Source: Phycobacter azelaicus (GTDB taxonomy: Bacteria > Pseudomonadota > Alphaproteobacteria > Rhodobacterales > Rhodobacteraceae). Taken from it: 64,000 nucleotides of DNA. The position numbers and the translations under genes are program-made. How positions within the stretch are numbered: position 1 is the first letter of the stretch; each line of letters starts with the position of its first letter. The stretch is from the NCBI RefSeq assembly GCF_014884385.1, contig NZ_WKFH01000003.1, positions 1,224,001 through 1,288,000 of the forward strand, in the 5' to 3' direction. Under the pieces are notes generated by a model that saw only the letters and a program-made list of their open reading frames with translations, was not told the origin of the DNA and searched no databases. This document shows, piece after piece, positions 18,164 through 26,906 of the stretch.

Positions 18164-18245
18164 TTGGCTCTCGCCCGGATACCGGGGACCCGGAACGATG
18201 CAAACGCCACGGCCCTGCAACGAGGTTCACAAATTTGGTCGGCAG

Positions 18246-18905
18246 CTATTTCGGCGCGCGCGAGAAAACCATTTTCTGGTTCGCCAGCTTCTCCTGATCG
18301 CCCACCCACGCATAGCACAGGAGCGATGGATTATGTTCGGCGACAGTGATCCTATGAAGCTGCCCCGGCGGGTTGAAGATCAACGATCCCGGTGCATAGA
18401 CTCCTTGGTCATTCTCTGACACGGCCCCGGAGAGGCAGATATAGCTTTCCGAAATCCCGTCATGGGCATGGGCGGGATAGGTGCAGCCCGGTGCAAATAG
18501 AACCAAGCCCAGGATCACCTCATCGGTCATCACCGGGCCAGTGGGTCCGGCAAGTTCTGCATAGGCATATTTGCGCTCCAAACCGCGTGGCACTTTTTCA
18601 TAACCGTACTGCCAGACAAGATGCTGCCGGACCGCCTCGATCGCGCGGATAAAGGCTCCGTGACGTTCCTGCCGCCCATTGTCGAGCGCCCGCTGCAGAT
18701 GCGCGGTCACCGGTTTGTCAACACTCTCGCCCGCGCGCACCTCGGCATTGGATTTCAAAACACGACTGATTCTTTCGCGCACCATGCGCTGATGGGCGCG
18801 GATCTTGACGCTGCCGCCTGCAGAAAGTCGGCGGTAGAATTCATAGAAATCCCGCAAAAGGTAGTCCCATTCGGGACAGTCCTTCAGTCGCTTCTGATCC
18901 GTCAT
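18246..18905 (-). CDS. dddL: dimethylsulfoniopropionate lyase, DddL type
   Basis: DddL cleaves DMSP, the main algal osmolyte, to dimethyl sulfide and acrylate. The 219-residue product matches the family as I know it: N-terminal CPEWDYLLRDF, central WQYGYEKVPRGLERKYAYAE, and a C-terminal cupin with metal residues H146 and H148 (YPAHAHDG), E153 and Y155 (SESYICLSGA) and H184 (GQLHRIT). The ATG at 18905 was chosen from the family start; the frame is open further upstream. It stands alone, convergent with trxA and divergent from the Lin0512 pair; no acrylate-use or DMSP transport gene lies beside it. DddQ or DddW are other cupin lyases, but the N-terminal half favours DddL. Confidence 0.83.
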   Translation of the reverse strand: MTDQKRLKDCPEWDYLLRDFYEFYRRLSAGGSVKIRAHQRMVRERISRVLKSNAEVRAGESVDKPVTAHLQRALDNGRQERHGAFIRAIEAVRQHLVWQYGYEKVPRGLERKYAYAELAGPTGPVMTDEVILGLVLFAPGCTYPAHAHDGISESYICLSGAVSENDQGVYAPGSLIFNPPGQLHRITVAEHNPSLLCYAWVGDQEKLANQKMVFSRAPK

Positions 18906-19079
18906 ATCAAGGCCCTTCTTGTGGCATTTGCCCAACATGTCACCAAGGTCGGGAGGCTCTATCCTCACAGCGACGCGACGATGTCGCAATGCGCAGACTT
19001 TACCCGACACGTACCCAAAGCCCCCTTTCAACTCGGCGCTTTCATCGTCAATGTACCGCCAGCTGGTTAGGAGATCCTC

Positions 19080-19424
19080 ATGGCAAAAACGCGGGTACTG
19101 GTGGAGTTTGGCATGGGCACATCCCTACGACGCGCCGATTACACCGAAGCGGCAAAACGCGCGATCACCGATGCGCTTTGGCATAACTCGGTCAACGTGG
19201 CCGAACTGTTCGATTTTCCCAAGGAAGCCATGATCATCGATGCCGAGATCGGCGTGCAAGATCCCGAACAGGTGGACGCTGAAGCTTTGAAAGCGATCTT
19301 TCCCTATGGCCGCCCCGACATCCGCGTCAGAAAAGGTGGCCTCGATATCGACAAGCCCGGCGGCGGCAAAACGGTGATCGCAAATGCTGCCGTGATCGTA
19401 TCCTTCGAGATGGAAAGAGTCTAA
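19080..19424 (+). CDS. Lin0512 family protein, first copy
   Basis: The 114-residue product belongs to the small conserved Lin0512 family of unknown function: VEFGMGTSLRRADYTEAAKRAITDAL and a Gly-rich GGLDIDKPGGGKTVIANAAV end. No signal or membrane segment. An AGGAG lies eight bases before the ATG. Its TAA shares one base with the ATG of a second, related gene, so the two are surely cotranscribed and may form a hetero-oligomer. It diverges from dddL with a 174-base gap. Confidence 0.78.
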   Translation: MAKTRVLVEFGMGTSLRRADYTEAAKRAITDALWHNSVNVAELFDFPKEAMIIDAEIGVQDPEQVDAEALKAIFPYGRPDIRVRKGGLDIDKPGGGKTVIANAAVIVSFEMERV

Positions 19425-19789
19425 TGGCAGAGAAACGCATCATCCTCGAAATGGGGACCGGCAACGACCTTTATGGGCAGGATTACACCAAGGCAGCCCG
19501 GCGCGCGGTGCAGGATGCCCTGCATCATTCTTCGATCACACTGTTTTCCGAGCTGGGGATCGATCACACCGAAATGCGGGTCGAGGTAACGATTGCAGTA
19601 CAAAATCCCGAAGCCGTGGATTGTGATCTGATCGCTTCCGATCTGCCCCGGGGGCGGGCAAAGGTGCGAGCGGTGTTTGGCGGTCTGGATGTGGCGGGCG
19701 TGGATGGCAAGGCGCTGCATGTGATTGCCACGGCAGCGATCGAGGCGTGGCTGCCGGATCAGGCGGGGCGCTATCGCTGGTCGGAATAG
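19424..19789 (+). CDS. Lin0512 family protein, second copy
   Basis: The 121-residue product is a paralogue of the preceding gene: LEMGTGNDLYGQDYTKAARRAVQDALHH aligns with the first copy, as do VAVQNPEAVD and GGLDVAGVDGKALHVIATAAI. Function unknown. Start overlaps the upstream stop (TAATG). The conserved pair of divergent copies suggests a heteromeric protein, but this is inference. Confidence 0.78.
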   Translation: MAEKRIILEMGTGNDLYGQDYTKAARRAVQDALHHSSITLFSELGIDHTEMRVEVTIAVQNPEAVDCDLIASDLPRGRAKVRAVFGGLDVAGVDGKALHVIATAAIEAWLPDQAGRYRWSE

Positions 19790-19800
19790 GCCACCTGAAA

Positions 19801-19831
19801 AGCGAAAAGCCGCCCAGGGATGGACGGCTTT
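19801..19831 (-). terminator. terminator of the DUF1127 gene
   Basis: On the minus strand AAAGCCG pairs with CGGCTTT, with further pairs (CC/GG) inside, followed by TCGCTTTT. It lies about 40 bases after the stop of the DUF1127 gene and also just past the convergent Lin0512 gene, so it may serve both strands. Confidence 0.75.
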
Positions 19832-19870
19832 GCTAGCGGTATATTGTCATTGGAAAGTCTGCCTGTCAGA

Positions 19871-20065
19871 TCAGATCTTTGCAATGTCGTCGCGGGTCAA
19901 GCCAATATCAGCCAGCTGAGCGTCTGTCAGACGGTACAGCGCACGGCGAGTGATACGGGCTTCGCGCGCTTCAAGGAATGCGGCTTTTGCGTTGAGCAGA
20001 GTGTCAACCACGCGGAGAACAGCAACGGCTCCGAGCGGCGCATGGATGTTTGCAGTTGTGGCCAT
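19871..20065 (-). CDS. DUF1127 small protein (YjiS-like)
   Basis: The 64-residue product ends with the DUF1127 signature (LEAREARITRRALYRLTDAQLADIGLTRDDI), a short basic-aromatic helix pair. In Rhodobacter-type bacteria such proteins bind RNA or act in stress and phosphate responses, and are often regulated with small RNAs; nothing here proves which. The ATG at 20065 is chosen because the family starts shortly before the domain and an AGG lies nine bases upstream. A hairpin sits in its leader. No repeated CCUCCUCCC small RNAs of the CcsR type are seen downstream. Confidence 0.85.
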   Translation of the reverse strand: MATTANIHAPLGAVAVLRVVDTLLNAKAAFLEAREARITRRALYRLTDAQLADIGLTRDDIAKI

Positions 20066-20086
20066 GTCGGGCATCCTAAACAAGAC

Positions 20087-20105
20087 AACCGGCCCCATGC
20101 CGGTT
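20087..20105 (-). promoter_or_regulatory. hairpin in the DUF1127 leader
   Basis: AACCGG (20087-20092) pairs with CCGGTT (20100-20105) across a seven-base loop. Read on the minus strand it is followed by GTCTTGTTT and then, 22 bases after the stem, the DUF1127 start. It may limit transcription or translation of the gene. The other 170 bases up to hslV contain no coding frame. Confidence 0.4.
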
Positions 20106-20243
20106 CTGAGGGTCATGTAGGAGACCGCCCTGAGTCTCACAATTGCCCGTTTTACAGGCCCGATCTGCGTCCGCTGCATAACAAATAAACAGTTTACTAA
20201 CATCAAACCGTCCGCGTCAGCGAAATCTTGCCCCACATACATG

Positions 20244-20273
20244 GTTGAGCATGACGTCCCCAGCGCCCATATA
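20244..20273 (+). promoter_or_regulatory. possible RpoH (heat shock) promoter of hslV
   Basis: GTTGAG (20244-20249) and CGCCCATATA (20264-20273) resemble the -35 (CTTGAA) and -10 (CCCATNT) elements of RpoH-dependent promoters at acceptable spacing. The -10 ends 25 bases before the hslV ATG. hslVU is a RpoH target in many Proteobacteria. The -35 match is imperfect. Confidence 0.5.
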
Positions 20274-20298
20274 TGCTGCGACGAGATTGGAGGCTCAG

Positions 20299-20862
20299 AT
20301 GGCAGACGACCAATTCCCCGGATGGCACGGGACAACCATCATCGGCGTCAAGAAAGACGGGCGGGTGGTGATTGCCGGCGATGGGCAGGTCTCACTTGGT
20401 CAGACCGTTATCAAGGGCAGCGCCCGCAAGGTACGCCGCCTGTCGCCCGGTGGTTATGAGGTGGTCGCAGGCTTTGCCGGCTCTACTGCCGACGCGTTCA
20501 CACTGCTTGAACGGCTTGAGGCAAAGCTCGAGGCCACCCCCGGCCAGCTGGCCCGCGCCAGTGTGGAGCTAGCTAAGGACTGGCGGACTGACAAGTACCT
20601 GCAGAAGCTCGAAGCGATGCTGATCGTGACCGATGGCAGCGACCTGCTGGTGATCACCGGCGCCGGCGATGTTCTGGAACCGGAGCATGATGTGGCCGCC
20701 ATCGGATCGGGCGGGAACTTCGCTCTGGCCGCAGCCCGCGCCATGATGGACAGCGACAAATCTGCGGAAACCGTTGCTCGCGAATCCATGGCGATTGCGG
20801 CCGATATCTGCGTTTACACCAACGGCAACCTGACGGTCGAAACCATCGGGGCGGACCACTGA
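20299..20862 (+). CDS. hslV: ATP-dependent protease subunit HslV
   Basis: HslV is the proteolytic dodecamer partner of HslU in the bacterial proteasome-like HslVU complex. The protein has 187 residues with an N-terminal propeptide and the catalytic Thr in WHGTTIIGV (first T of TTI, T12), followed by [14 protein letters not shown], also hallmark of the family. The start at 20299 is set by GGAGG five bases upstream; the frame is open further left. hslU does not follow directly: one membrane-protein gene lies between. Confidence 0.96.
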   Translation: MADDQFPGWHGTTIIGVKKDGRVVIAGDGQVSLGQTVIKGSARKVRRLSPGGYEVVAGFAGSTADAFTLLERLEAKLEATPGQLARASVELAKDWRTDKYLQKLEAMLIVTDGSDLLVITGAGDVLEPEHDVAAIGSGGNFALAAARAMMDSDKSAETVARESMAIAADICVYTNGNLTVETIGADH

Positions 20863-20863
20863 G

Positions 20864-21934
20864 GTGTCGGACATCGACCGCAACGACCTGCGCGCCGCTG
20901 TAGGGTCTGGGCTCTTGACAGAAGCGCAGGCGGCCTCGCTTCTGGCGCTGGCCCAAAGCCGCAAGGGCGCGCGGGAAGACCTGGCCGAAGGGGATGAACC
21001 GTTCGAGCTATTCAAGGGCTTCAACGAGATTTTCATTGTCATCGGCCTGTTGATCCTGGCCTCGGGCTGGGCAGCGGTGACTGCGACCTCCCTGGCGGGC
21101 AGCATTGGCGGATACCAAGACAAGACGGTCACGGCTGCAATTGTAGGTGCCGTGATCCTTTGGATACTGTCCGAATACTTCATCCGCCGCCGCCGCATGG
21201 TGGCACCGGCAATCGCGCTGTCGATTCTTTGGGCACTGAATGCCGGGATGGGCCTCGTGGCTCAGTTCTCGCAGCCCTTCATGATTGCCCAGTCCGATTA
21301 CTCCAGCATGCAGCTGCCCATTGCGCTCAGTACCGCGGTCATTGCCATCTACTGGCTGCGCTTCAAGGTGCCCTTTGCCATGGCGTTGATCGCCCTCGGC
21401 GTTTTTGCGCTGGCGCTGTTGATGGGGGCGATCCGCATGGGCACGCCAGCGGATATCGGAGAGTTCTTCCTGCTGTCTGCTTCTGGGCCCTTTGCCTGGA
21501 TTACGCTTCTGGTAGGGCTGGGCGTCTTCTTTGTCGCGATGATCTTCGACATGAGCGATCCACACCGGGTCACACGCCGCTCGGCCCAAGGATTCTGGCT
21601 TCACGTGGTCGCGGCCCCTGCCCTTGTGAACACCATTGCGCTCAGCCTTCTGGAAAAGGGCACGGACAGCGCGCATCTCTTGCTGCTTGGCGTCCTCCTC
21701 GCCTTTGCCATCGTGGCCATCGTGATCGACCGGCGGTCCTTCCTCATTGCCGCCATTGGCTATAGCGTGACGCTGGCCGGAACCGTCTTCGATGGCGAGG
21801 GCGCCGCATCGACCATCCTGGTGCTTGGCGTCTTCCTTGTGGCGCTGGGAGCCTTCTGGACCCGCATCCGCGCCGCGCTTCTTTCACCCCTGTCCGGGCT
21901 GGTGCCGCTGGATCGGTTACCGCCCTCACATTGA
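20864..21934 (+). CDS. multi-pass membrane protein, DUF2157-like, between hslV and hslU
   Basis: The 356-residue product has a soluble N-terminal segment of about 50 residues ([23 protein letters not shown]) followed by about ten hydrophobic segments. The N-terminal pattern recalls DUF2157-type proteins, but the family assignment is uncertain and no function can be given. The GTG at 20864 lies one base after the hslV stop, and hslU starts 13 bases after its stop, so all three are probably cotranscribed. This is an unusual interruption of a pair that is normally adjacent. Confidence 0.75.
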   Translation: MSDIDRNDLRAAVGSGLLTEAQAASLLALAQSRKGAREDLAEGDEPFELFKGFNEIFIVIGLLILASGWAAVTATSLAGSIGGYQDKTVTAAIVGAVILWILSEYFIRRRRMVAPAIALSILWALNAGMGLVAQFSQPFMIAQSDYSSMQLPIALSTAVIAIYWLRFKVPFAMALIALGVFALALLMGAIRMGTPADIGEFFLLSASGPFAWITLLVGLGVFFVAMIFDMSDPHRVTRRSAQGFWLHVVAAPALVNTIALSLLEKGTDSAHLLLLGVLLAFAIVAIVIDRRSFLIAAIGYSVTLAGTVFDGEGAASTILVLGVFLVALGAFWTRIRAALLSPLSGLVPLDRLPPSH

Positions 21935-21947
21935 TACGGGAACTCTC

Positions 21948-23261
21948 ATGTCTGACCTCACCCCCCGCGAAATTGTCTCGGAACTGGATCGGTTCATCAT
22001 CGGCCAGAAGGAGGCCAAACGTGCCGTCGCCGTCGCCCTGCGCAACCGCTGGCGGCGCAAGCAACTGGGCGATGACCTGCGCGATGAGGTCTACCCGAAG
22101 AACATCCTGATGATCGGCCCCACCGGTGTCGGCAAAACCGAGATCAGTCGCCGCCTGGCGAAACTCGCCCGCGCGCCTTTCATTAAGGTCGAAGCGACCA
22201 AGTTCACCGAAGTCGGCTATGTGGGCCGCGACGTGGAACAGATTGTCCGTGATCTGGTGGACACCGCGATCCTGCAGACCCGCGAATTCATGCGCGAAGA
22301 TGTCAAGGCCAAGGCCCACAAGGCCGCGGAGGACCGCGTGATCACCGCAATTGCCGGGACCGAGGCACGCGACAGCACCCGCGAGGTGTTCCGCAAGAAG
22401 CTGAAATCCGGTGAGCTGGACAACACGATGATCGAACTGGAGGTCGCCGATACCTCGAACCCCATGGGTGGCATGTTCGACATCCCCGGCCAGCCCGGTA
22501 GCCCTATGGGCGGGATGATGAACCTTGGTGATCTGTTTGGAAAAGCGCTTGGCGGGCGCACGGTCAAAAAGCGCCTCACCGTCGCCGAAAGCTATGACGT
22601 GCTGATCAGCGAAGAGGCCGACAAACTGCTTGATGACGAAACCGTGACACGCACGGCGCTGGAAGCCGTGGAACAGAATGGCATCGTCTTTCTGGACGAG
22701 ATCGACAAGGTCTGCGCCCGCTCTGATGCGCGAGGTGGTGATGTCAGCCGTGAAGGCGTGCAGCGCGACCTGCTGCCGCTGATCGAGGGCACCACCGTCA
22801 GCACCAAACACGGACCTGTAAAGACCGACCATATCCTGTTCATTGCCTCGGGCGCATTTCATATCGCCAAACCGTCGGATCTGCTGCCGGAGCTGCAGGG
22901 CCGCCTGCCGATCCGGGTGAACCTGCGCGCGCTCAGCGAAAAGGATTTCATCCGCATCCTGACCGAAACCGACAACGCCCTGACCCGCCAGTACACCGCG
23001 CTGATGGGCACCGAAGATGTGAAGGTGACCTTCACGGAAGACGGGATCGCCGCCATGGCCAAGATCGCGGCCGAGGTGAACCAATCGGTCGAAAACATAG
23101 GCGCTCGGCGTCTTTACACGGTGATGGAGCGGGTGTTTGAAGAGTTGTCCTTCACCGCACCCGACCGTGCCGGCGACGCAATTACCGTGGATTCGAAATT
23201 CGTGACATCGAACCTTGGCGAGCTGACTCGCTCGACCGATCTGAGCCGCTACGTGCTCTGA
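21948..23261 (+). CDS. hslU: ATP-dependent protease ATPase subunit HslU
   Basis: HslU is the AAA+ unfoldase hexamer of HslVU. The product has 437 residues, the usual length. N-terminal [20 protein letters not shown], Walker [10 protein letters not shown] (near residue 60), Walker [10 protein letters not shown], sensor region [10 protein letters not shown], and C-terminal DLSRYVL whose end docks into HslV. The reading frame is open upstream through the membrane-protein gene, but the ATG at 21948 gives the family start. The insertion of the membrane-protein gene leaves both protease subunits intact. Confidence 0.97.
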   Translation: MSDLTPREIVSELDRFIIGQKEAKRAVAVALRNRWRRKQLGDDLRDEVYPKNILMIGPTGVGKTEISRRLAKLARAPFIKVEATKFTEVGYVGRDVEQIVRDLVDTAILQTREFMREDVKAKAHKAAEDRVITAIAGTEARDSTREVFRKKLKSGELDNTMIELEVADTSNPMGGMFDIPGQPGSPMGGMMNLGDLFGKALGGRTVKKRLTVAESYDVLISEEADKLLDDETVTRTALEAVEQNGIVFLDEIDKVCARSDARGGDVSREGVQRDLLPLIEGTTVSTKHGPVKTDHILFIASGAFHIAKPSDLLPELQGRLPIRVNLRALSEKDFIRILTETDNALTRQYTALMGTEDVKVTFTEDGIAAMAKIAAEVNQSVENIGARRLYTVMERVFEELSFTAPDRAGDAITVDSKFVTSNLGELTRSTDLSRYVL

Positions 23262-23271
23262 CTGGATCACC

Positions 23272-23321
23272 TGGATAGGAACGGAATGCCGCTTGGAAAC
23301 GAGCGGCATTCATCCTATCCA
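23272..23321 (+). repeat. long near-perfect intergenic palindrome
   Basis: TGGATAGGA and TCCTATCCA (outer arms) and GAATGCCGCT with AGCGGCATTC (inner arms) form a stem of 19 pairs with one small internal loop (ACG opposite A) and an eight-base tip. It starts 11 bases after the hslU stop. No T tract follows at once, though the next 25 bases are T-rich. It could be a terminator, a processing signal, or a repeated extragenic palindrome. Confidence 0.7.
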
Positions 23322-23349
23322 TGGCACTGTTTGTTTTGGGACCGGTGAG

Positions 23350-24465
23350 ATGCGGCGCCTTCGGCTTTTTTTGTTTCTTTCCCTGACCACGGTCGCTGCC
23401 TGCGGGTCGCGCCCCTATACCCCCACAATGCCCGAGGCGCTGGAAATCGGCACGCCTAAGACGATTTTTGCCGCAACGATCCGCGATCCAAAGCCTGCCG
23501 GAGGCTTCGGCTCTGGTCGAACGGACGGATATCACCTGTTGGAGCTGACCGTCTCCATCCCGCCAAACCACAAACCGGGTCATCTCGTTTTTGCCGGCGA
23601 GAACCCAGACCCAAGAAATGAATTCACCATGGCCGGTCGGCGCACATTTGAAACACCTGATGAATTCACGGAACGGCTCAACCAGGAACTTCTTTCGTTA
23701 CCACAGGACGAACGGGACATTACGGTCTTTGTGCACGGATTTAATTCCACACAATCCGAGACGGCCTTTCGTGCGGCCCAGCTCACCCATGATATCGACG
23801 TGCCCGGCGCAACTGTTGTGTACTCCTGGCCCAGTCTCGGCAGCCCATTGGGATATGCCTATGACGCCGATAGCGTGATGTTTGCCCGTGATGGTCTGGA
23901 GCGTCTTCTGAAAAGCCTCAGCCGTACCAAGGCGCGGCGCGTTGTTCTGGTGGCGCATTCAATGGGATCTGTTCTGGCCATGGAAACCTTGCGCCAGATT
24001 GAAATCAGCGCACCCGGCTGGGCGGATCAGCATCTGGACGGAGTGATGCTGCTGTCACCGGATCTGGATCTCGACGTATTCAAAAGCCAGATGAGCCGAT
24101 TTGACCCGGTGCCGCAGCCCTTCCTTGTCTTTGTCTCTCGCAAGGACAAGATCCTAACCCTGTCGCAGCGCCTGCGCGGGACCCACAGCCGGTCACGGCT
24201 GGGCAATCTGGAGTCTGTCGAAGACCTCGAAGATCTGCCGATCAATATCATCGATACGACTGCCTACGCCGATACGGCAAATTCCGGGCATCTGGTCGTG
24301 GGCACCTCCCCTGCACTTCTGGCGATCCTGAGCGCGGCGCAGCAGGCAGCCCGATCCTTTGAGAATCCGGGATTGGTGTTCAACACCGTGCTTCCGCCGC
24401 CCCAAATCCAACAAGAGAAAATCGAGGATGTGTCTGTTGTGAGGCTTCTGGATAGCCCCCGATAG
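23350..24465 (+). CDS. alpha/beta hydrolase lipoprotein (DUF900-like)
   Basis: The 371-residue product begins with a lipoprotein signal peptide; the lipobox is V-A-A-C with lipidated C18. The mature part is an alpha/beta hydrolase: VFVHGFNSTQ oxyanion region, nucleophile Ser in VLVAHSMGS, LLSPDLD and a late SGHL His. DUF900 proteins of this kind are putative esterases of unknown substrate, here probably anchored to the periplasmic face of the inner or outer membrane. I use the ATG at 23350 because it gives the signal peptide. It ends five bases before the convergent Smr gene. Confidence 0.82.
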   Translation: MRRLRLFLFLSLTTVAACGSRPYTPTMPEALEIGTPKTIFAATIRDPKPAGGFGSGRTDGYHLLELTVSIPPNHKPGHLVFAGENPDPRNEFTMAGRRTFETPDEFTERLNQELLSLPQDERDITVFVHGFNSTQSETAFRAAQLTHDIDVPGATVVYSWPSLGSPLGYAYDADSVMFARDGLERLLKSLSRTKARRVVLVAHSMGSVLAMETLRQIEISAPGWADQHLDGVMLLSPDLDLDVFKSQMSRFDPVPQPFLVFVSRKDKILTLSQRLRGTHSRSRLGNLESVEDLEDLPINIIDTTAYADTANSGHLVVGTSPALLAILSAAQQAARSFENPGLVFNTVLPPPQIQQEKIEDVSVVRLLDSPR

Positions 24466-24470
24466 AGGGT

Positions 24471-25070
24471 CTAACGGCTGCGACGCAGGTAGACGTAATA
24501 GGCGCCCTCTCCGCCATGGCTGAGATGGGCAGGTGTGACCTGCAGCACAGCCTGCTGCAAGGGAGGCAGCGCCAGCCATTGCGGCACACGATGGCGCAGC
24601 ACACCGCGCGGTGTGGGAATGGGGCCCGGCTCGTCCCGGTCCTTGCCCTTGCCGGTCACAACAAGAACCAGACGTTTGCCCGACGCCTGTGCTGACAGGA
24701 TGAACCGGGTCAGCGCCGGATGCGCCGTATCCACCCGCATTCCATGAAGATCAAGCTTGCCCTCAGGACGCAGTTTGCCGCGTTTCATGCGCCGATAGGC
24801 CTTTTCATCCATTTGCACGGGCGCGGTTGCCAGGGATTTGGCAACCGGCGTCTTTAGATCATGTTTTGCAGGTTTGCTACGGGCGCGGCTGCCGATGCGA
24901 AAGGCGTCGATCTGTGGCTCGGCGTGGGGTTGGGGAGTCTTTTTCGGCTTGGGCTTGGGAAGCGGCAGATCCGGTGGCGTCGAATGACTGCCGGGATGGA
25001 GCCGCTCTGCGTGTTTCACGACCTTGTGCCAAAGATCGATTTCGTCCGAGGTCAGCTTGCGGCGTGTCAT
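24471..25070 (-). CDS. Smr-domain nuclease-like protein
   Basis: The 199-residue product has a long basic, Pro-rich linker (residues 25-95) and a C-terminal Smr domain with KLDLHGMRVDTA and LVVTGKGKD; Smr domains of MutS2 and YdaT-type proteins have nicking or RNase activity. It starts by overlapping the mltA stop (TGATG), so mltA and this gene are coupled. A role in DNA or RNA processing is likely but the target is unknown. Confidence 0.85.
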   Translation of the reverse strand: MTRRKLTSDEIDLWHKVVKHAERLHPGSHSTPPDLPLPKPKPKKTPQPHAEPQIDAFRIGSRARSKPAKHDLKTPVAKSLATAPVQMDEKAYRRMKRGKLRPEGKLDLHGMRVDTAHPALTRFILSAQASGKRLVLVVTGKGKDRDEPGPIPTPRGVLRHRVPQWLALPPLQQAVLQVTPAHLSHGGEGAYYVYLRRSR

Positions 25071-26137
25071 CAGTATTCTTCCGGCAACATGGCATAGGCG
25101 CGCTGGATCGGCAGGAGAACCACCATACGCCCCGGATCGCGCAGACGGCCGGCGGCCTGCCCAGCAGCATCCCCGGTGCCAAAGAATATGTCCGCGCGCT
25201 GCGCGCCCTTGATCGCAGATCCCGTATCCTGAGCAATCATCAAGCGCCGCAATGGATTGTCACCGTCTTTCTCCACCCAGACCGGAGCACCCAGCGGCGT
25301 ATATTTCGGATCGACCGCAATGCTGCGCATCGCCGTTACCGACCGATTCATCGCCCCAAGGGGGCCATCGGAGGCACGCACGCGTCGCACTTCACGAAAG
25401 AAGACATAGGACGGGTTGTGCATCAGTAGTTCGTGCCCGGCGACAGGGTTACGCCGCACCCACGCCTTGATCACCTGAGCACTGACCTGGTGGGCCTTAT
25501 AGATGCCACGGCGCACCATTTCCGCCCCAACGGACCTGTAGGGATGTCCATTTGCCCCACCATAGCCAACACGGACGGTGGATCCGTCCTGCATTCTAAT
25601 GCGGCCGGACCCCTGGATTTGCAGAAAGAACAGCTCAACCGGATCATCCACCCAAGCGATCTCAAGACCGCGGCCATCCATCACCCCGCTGGTCAGGATA
25701 TCGCGCCGCGGGAGCCACAGATTGGTCTGGCGTGCTTCACGTGGCATCCGGTAAACCGGATAGCGAAACCGCTCTGTGCGATAGCGAGAACCATCAAGCT
25801 CTGGTTCGAAATAACCGGTGAACAGCGCCGTATCGGCTCCGTCCTGAATCAGAACCGGACGAAAGAATAGTTCGAAATACTTTCGCGCCGCATCCGGTGC
25901 GCCCGATTGAACCTGGGTCTGCGCCAGCGCGCAAAGGCTCTGCCAATCGGGATCATCAAGATCGGGACAGGTTTCCAGAAAGACATCAAGCGCCGCAGCG
26001 TGATCGTCCTTGTGCCAGCCTTCAAGCTCGGAAAAATCCAAAAGCGAGTAAACTGTCTCGGCTGATGCGCCCGTGGCGGTCATGGCAGCGCCCCAAAAGG
26101 CCGCTGCCCGCAGTGCCGCCCGGAGCGCACCAATCAT
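25070..26137 (-). CDS. mltA: membrane-bound lytic murein transglycosylase A
   Basis: MltA cleaves the glycan strands of peptidoglycan, leaving 1,6-anhydro-MurNAc ends. The 355-residue product begins with a signal peptide (MIGALRAALRAAAF to ASA) but no lipobox. The MltA domain shows FTGYFEPELDGS and FFLQIQGSGRI, and the C-terminal 3D domain shows MIAQDTGSAIKGAQRADIFFG with its conserved Asp residues. The start at 26137 (ATGA overlap with the upstream timA stop) is chosen over an earlier in-frame codon. The gene lies in the minus-strand run timA-mltA-Smr. Confidence 0.93.
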   Translation of the reverse strand: MIGALRAALRAAAFWGAAMTATGASAETVYSLLDFSELEGWHKDDHAAALDVFLETCPDLDDPDWQSLCALAQTQVQSGAPDAARKYFELFFRPVLIQDGADTALFTGYFEPELDGSRYRTERFRYPVYRMPREARQTNLWLPRRDILTSGVMDGRGLEIAWVDDPVELFFLQIQGSGRIRMQDGSTVRVGYGGANGHPYRSVGAEMVRRGIYKAHQVSAQVIKAWVRRNPVAGHELLMHNPSYVFFREVRRVRASDGPLGAMNRSVTAMRSIAVDPKYTPLGAPVWVEKDGDNPLRRLMIAQDTGSAIKGAQRADIFFGTGDAAGQAAGRLRDPGRMVVLLPIQRAYAMLPEEY

Positions 26138-26793
26138 GCGTCCGTAGCCACCAGCTGCCAGTTCGGATCGCTTGCACCCATTGCGCGAGCAAAGGTCCAT
26201 GTGTCCTTCAGACGCTTGATGGCTTTGGGGTCGCCTTCGACAATCTCACCATCCTTGTTGCGCACAACCGATGTGATCTCGGCCACGAACCGCATTGTGA
26301 TTTCGGCGGTCTGCGTGCTTTCATCAAAGCTGGCATCGTCAATTGCAGTTTCGCGCACGCCGATGAACTCGGCCTCGATTGTCAGACCCTGATCTTCACG
26401 CTGCGCGACGGCATCGACAAAGCTCTCATAGACGTCTTCGGCCAATAAGGGCTGGATCTCGTCCAGCTCACCGTTTTCAAATCCCATGAGGATCATCTCA
26501 TAGGCGCCACGGGCGCCCTGAACGAAATCCTGAACCTGGAACGACGGCTCTGCCTTTTTCATCGCGGCAAGCGCGTCGGCCTGGGAAGAGCCCTCGGCTA
26601 CGTAATCGGTGATATCACGATCCGGGCCACCTTCGATCACCTCGAAATCCGGGCGCCGCTTGTCGGCAGCAGGCATCTGCGGAGGAGTCGGCTTTTCGAA
26701 CCCCTCACGGGTGCCCAATACGCTTTTCAGGCGCAGGATCAGGAAGACGGCAATGCCGGCCAATACCAAAATCTGAATCAAGGGCGACTCCAT
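26134..26793 (-). CDS. Tim44/TimA-domain membrane-associated protein
   Basis: The 219-residue product has one N-terminal membrane anchor (about 4-22) followed by a basic-acidic linker and a Tim44-like domain (FVQGARGAYEMILMGFENGE through DTWTFARAMGASDPNWQLVATDA). Bacterial homologues are called TimA or putative adaptors; the mitochondrial relative tethers Hsp70 to the import channel. In bacteria its role is not settled. Its stop overlaps the mltA start. It is divergent from fxsA. Confidence 0.87.
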   Translation of the reverse strand: MESPLIQILVLAGIAVFLILRLKSVLGTREGFEKPTPPQMPAADKRRPDFEVIEGGPDRDITDYVAEGSSQADALAAMKKAEPSFQVQDFVQGARGAYEMILMGFENGELDEIQPLLAEDVYESFVDAVAQREDQGLTIEAEFIGVRETAIDDASFDESTQTAEITMRFVAEITSVVRNKDGEIVEGDPKAIKRLKDTWTFARAMGASDPNWQLVATDA

Positions 26794-26906
26794 GTGAACC
26801 TCTTGCTAGGCAACCATGCCTTGTTTGAAACCAAAGCGGACTGCTCTTATGTAGGTGACGGGTGGGGCCAAGTCCACCATCCAGCGCAAGTTCAAAGGAC
26901 CCCAAG

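Noticed and set aside
19790-20065. CcsR-type small RNAs downstream of the DUF1127 gene
   Set aside because: No repeated CCUCCUCCC-type loops are seen; only one terminator follows.
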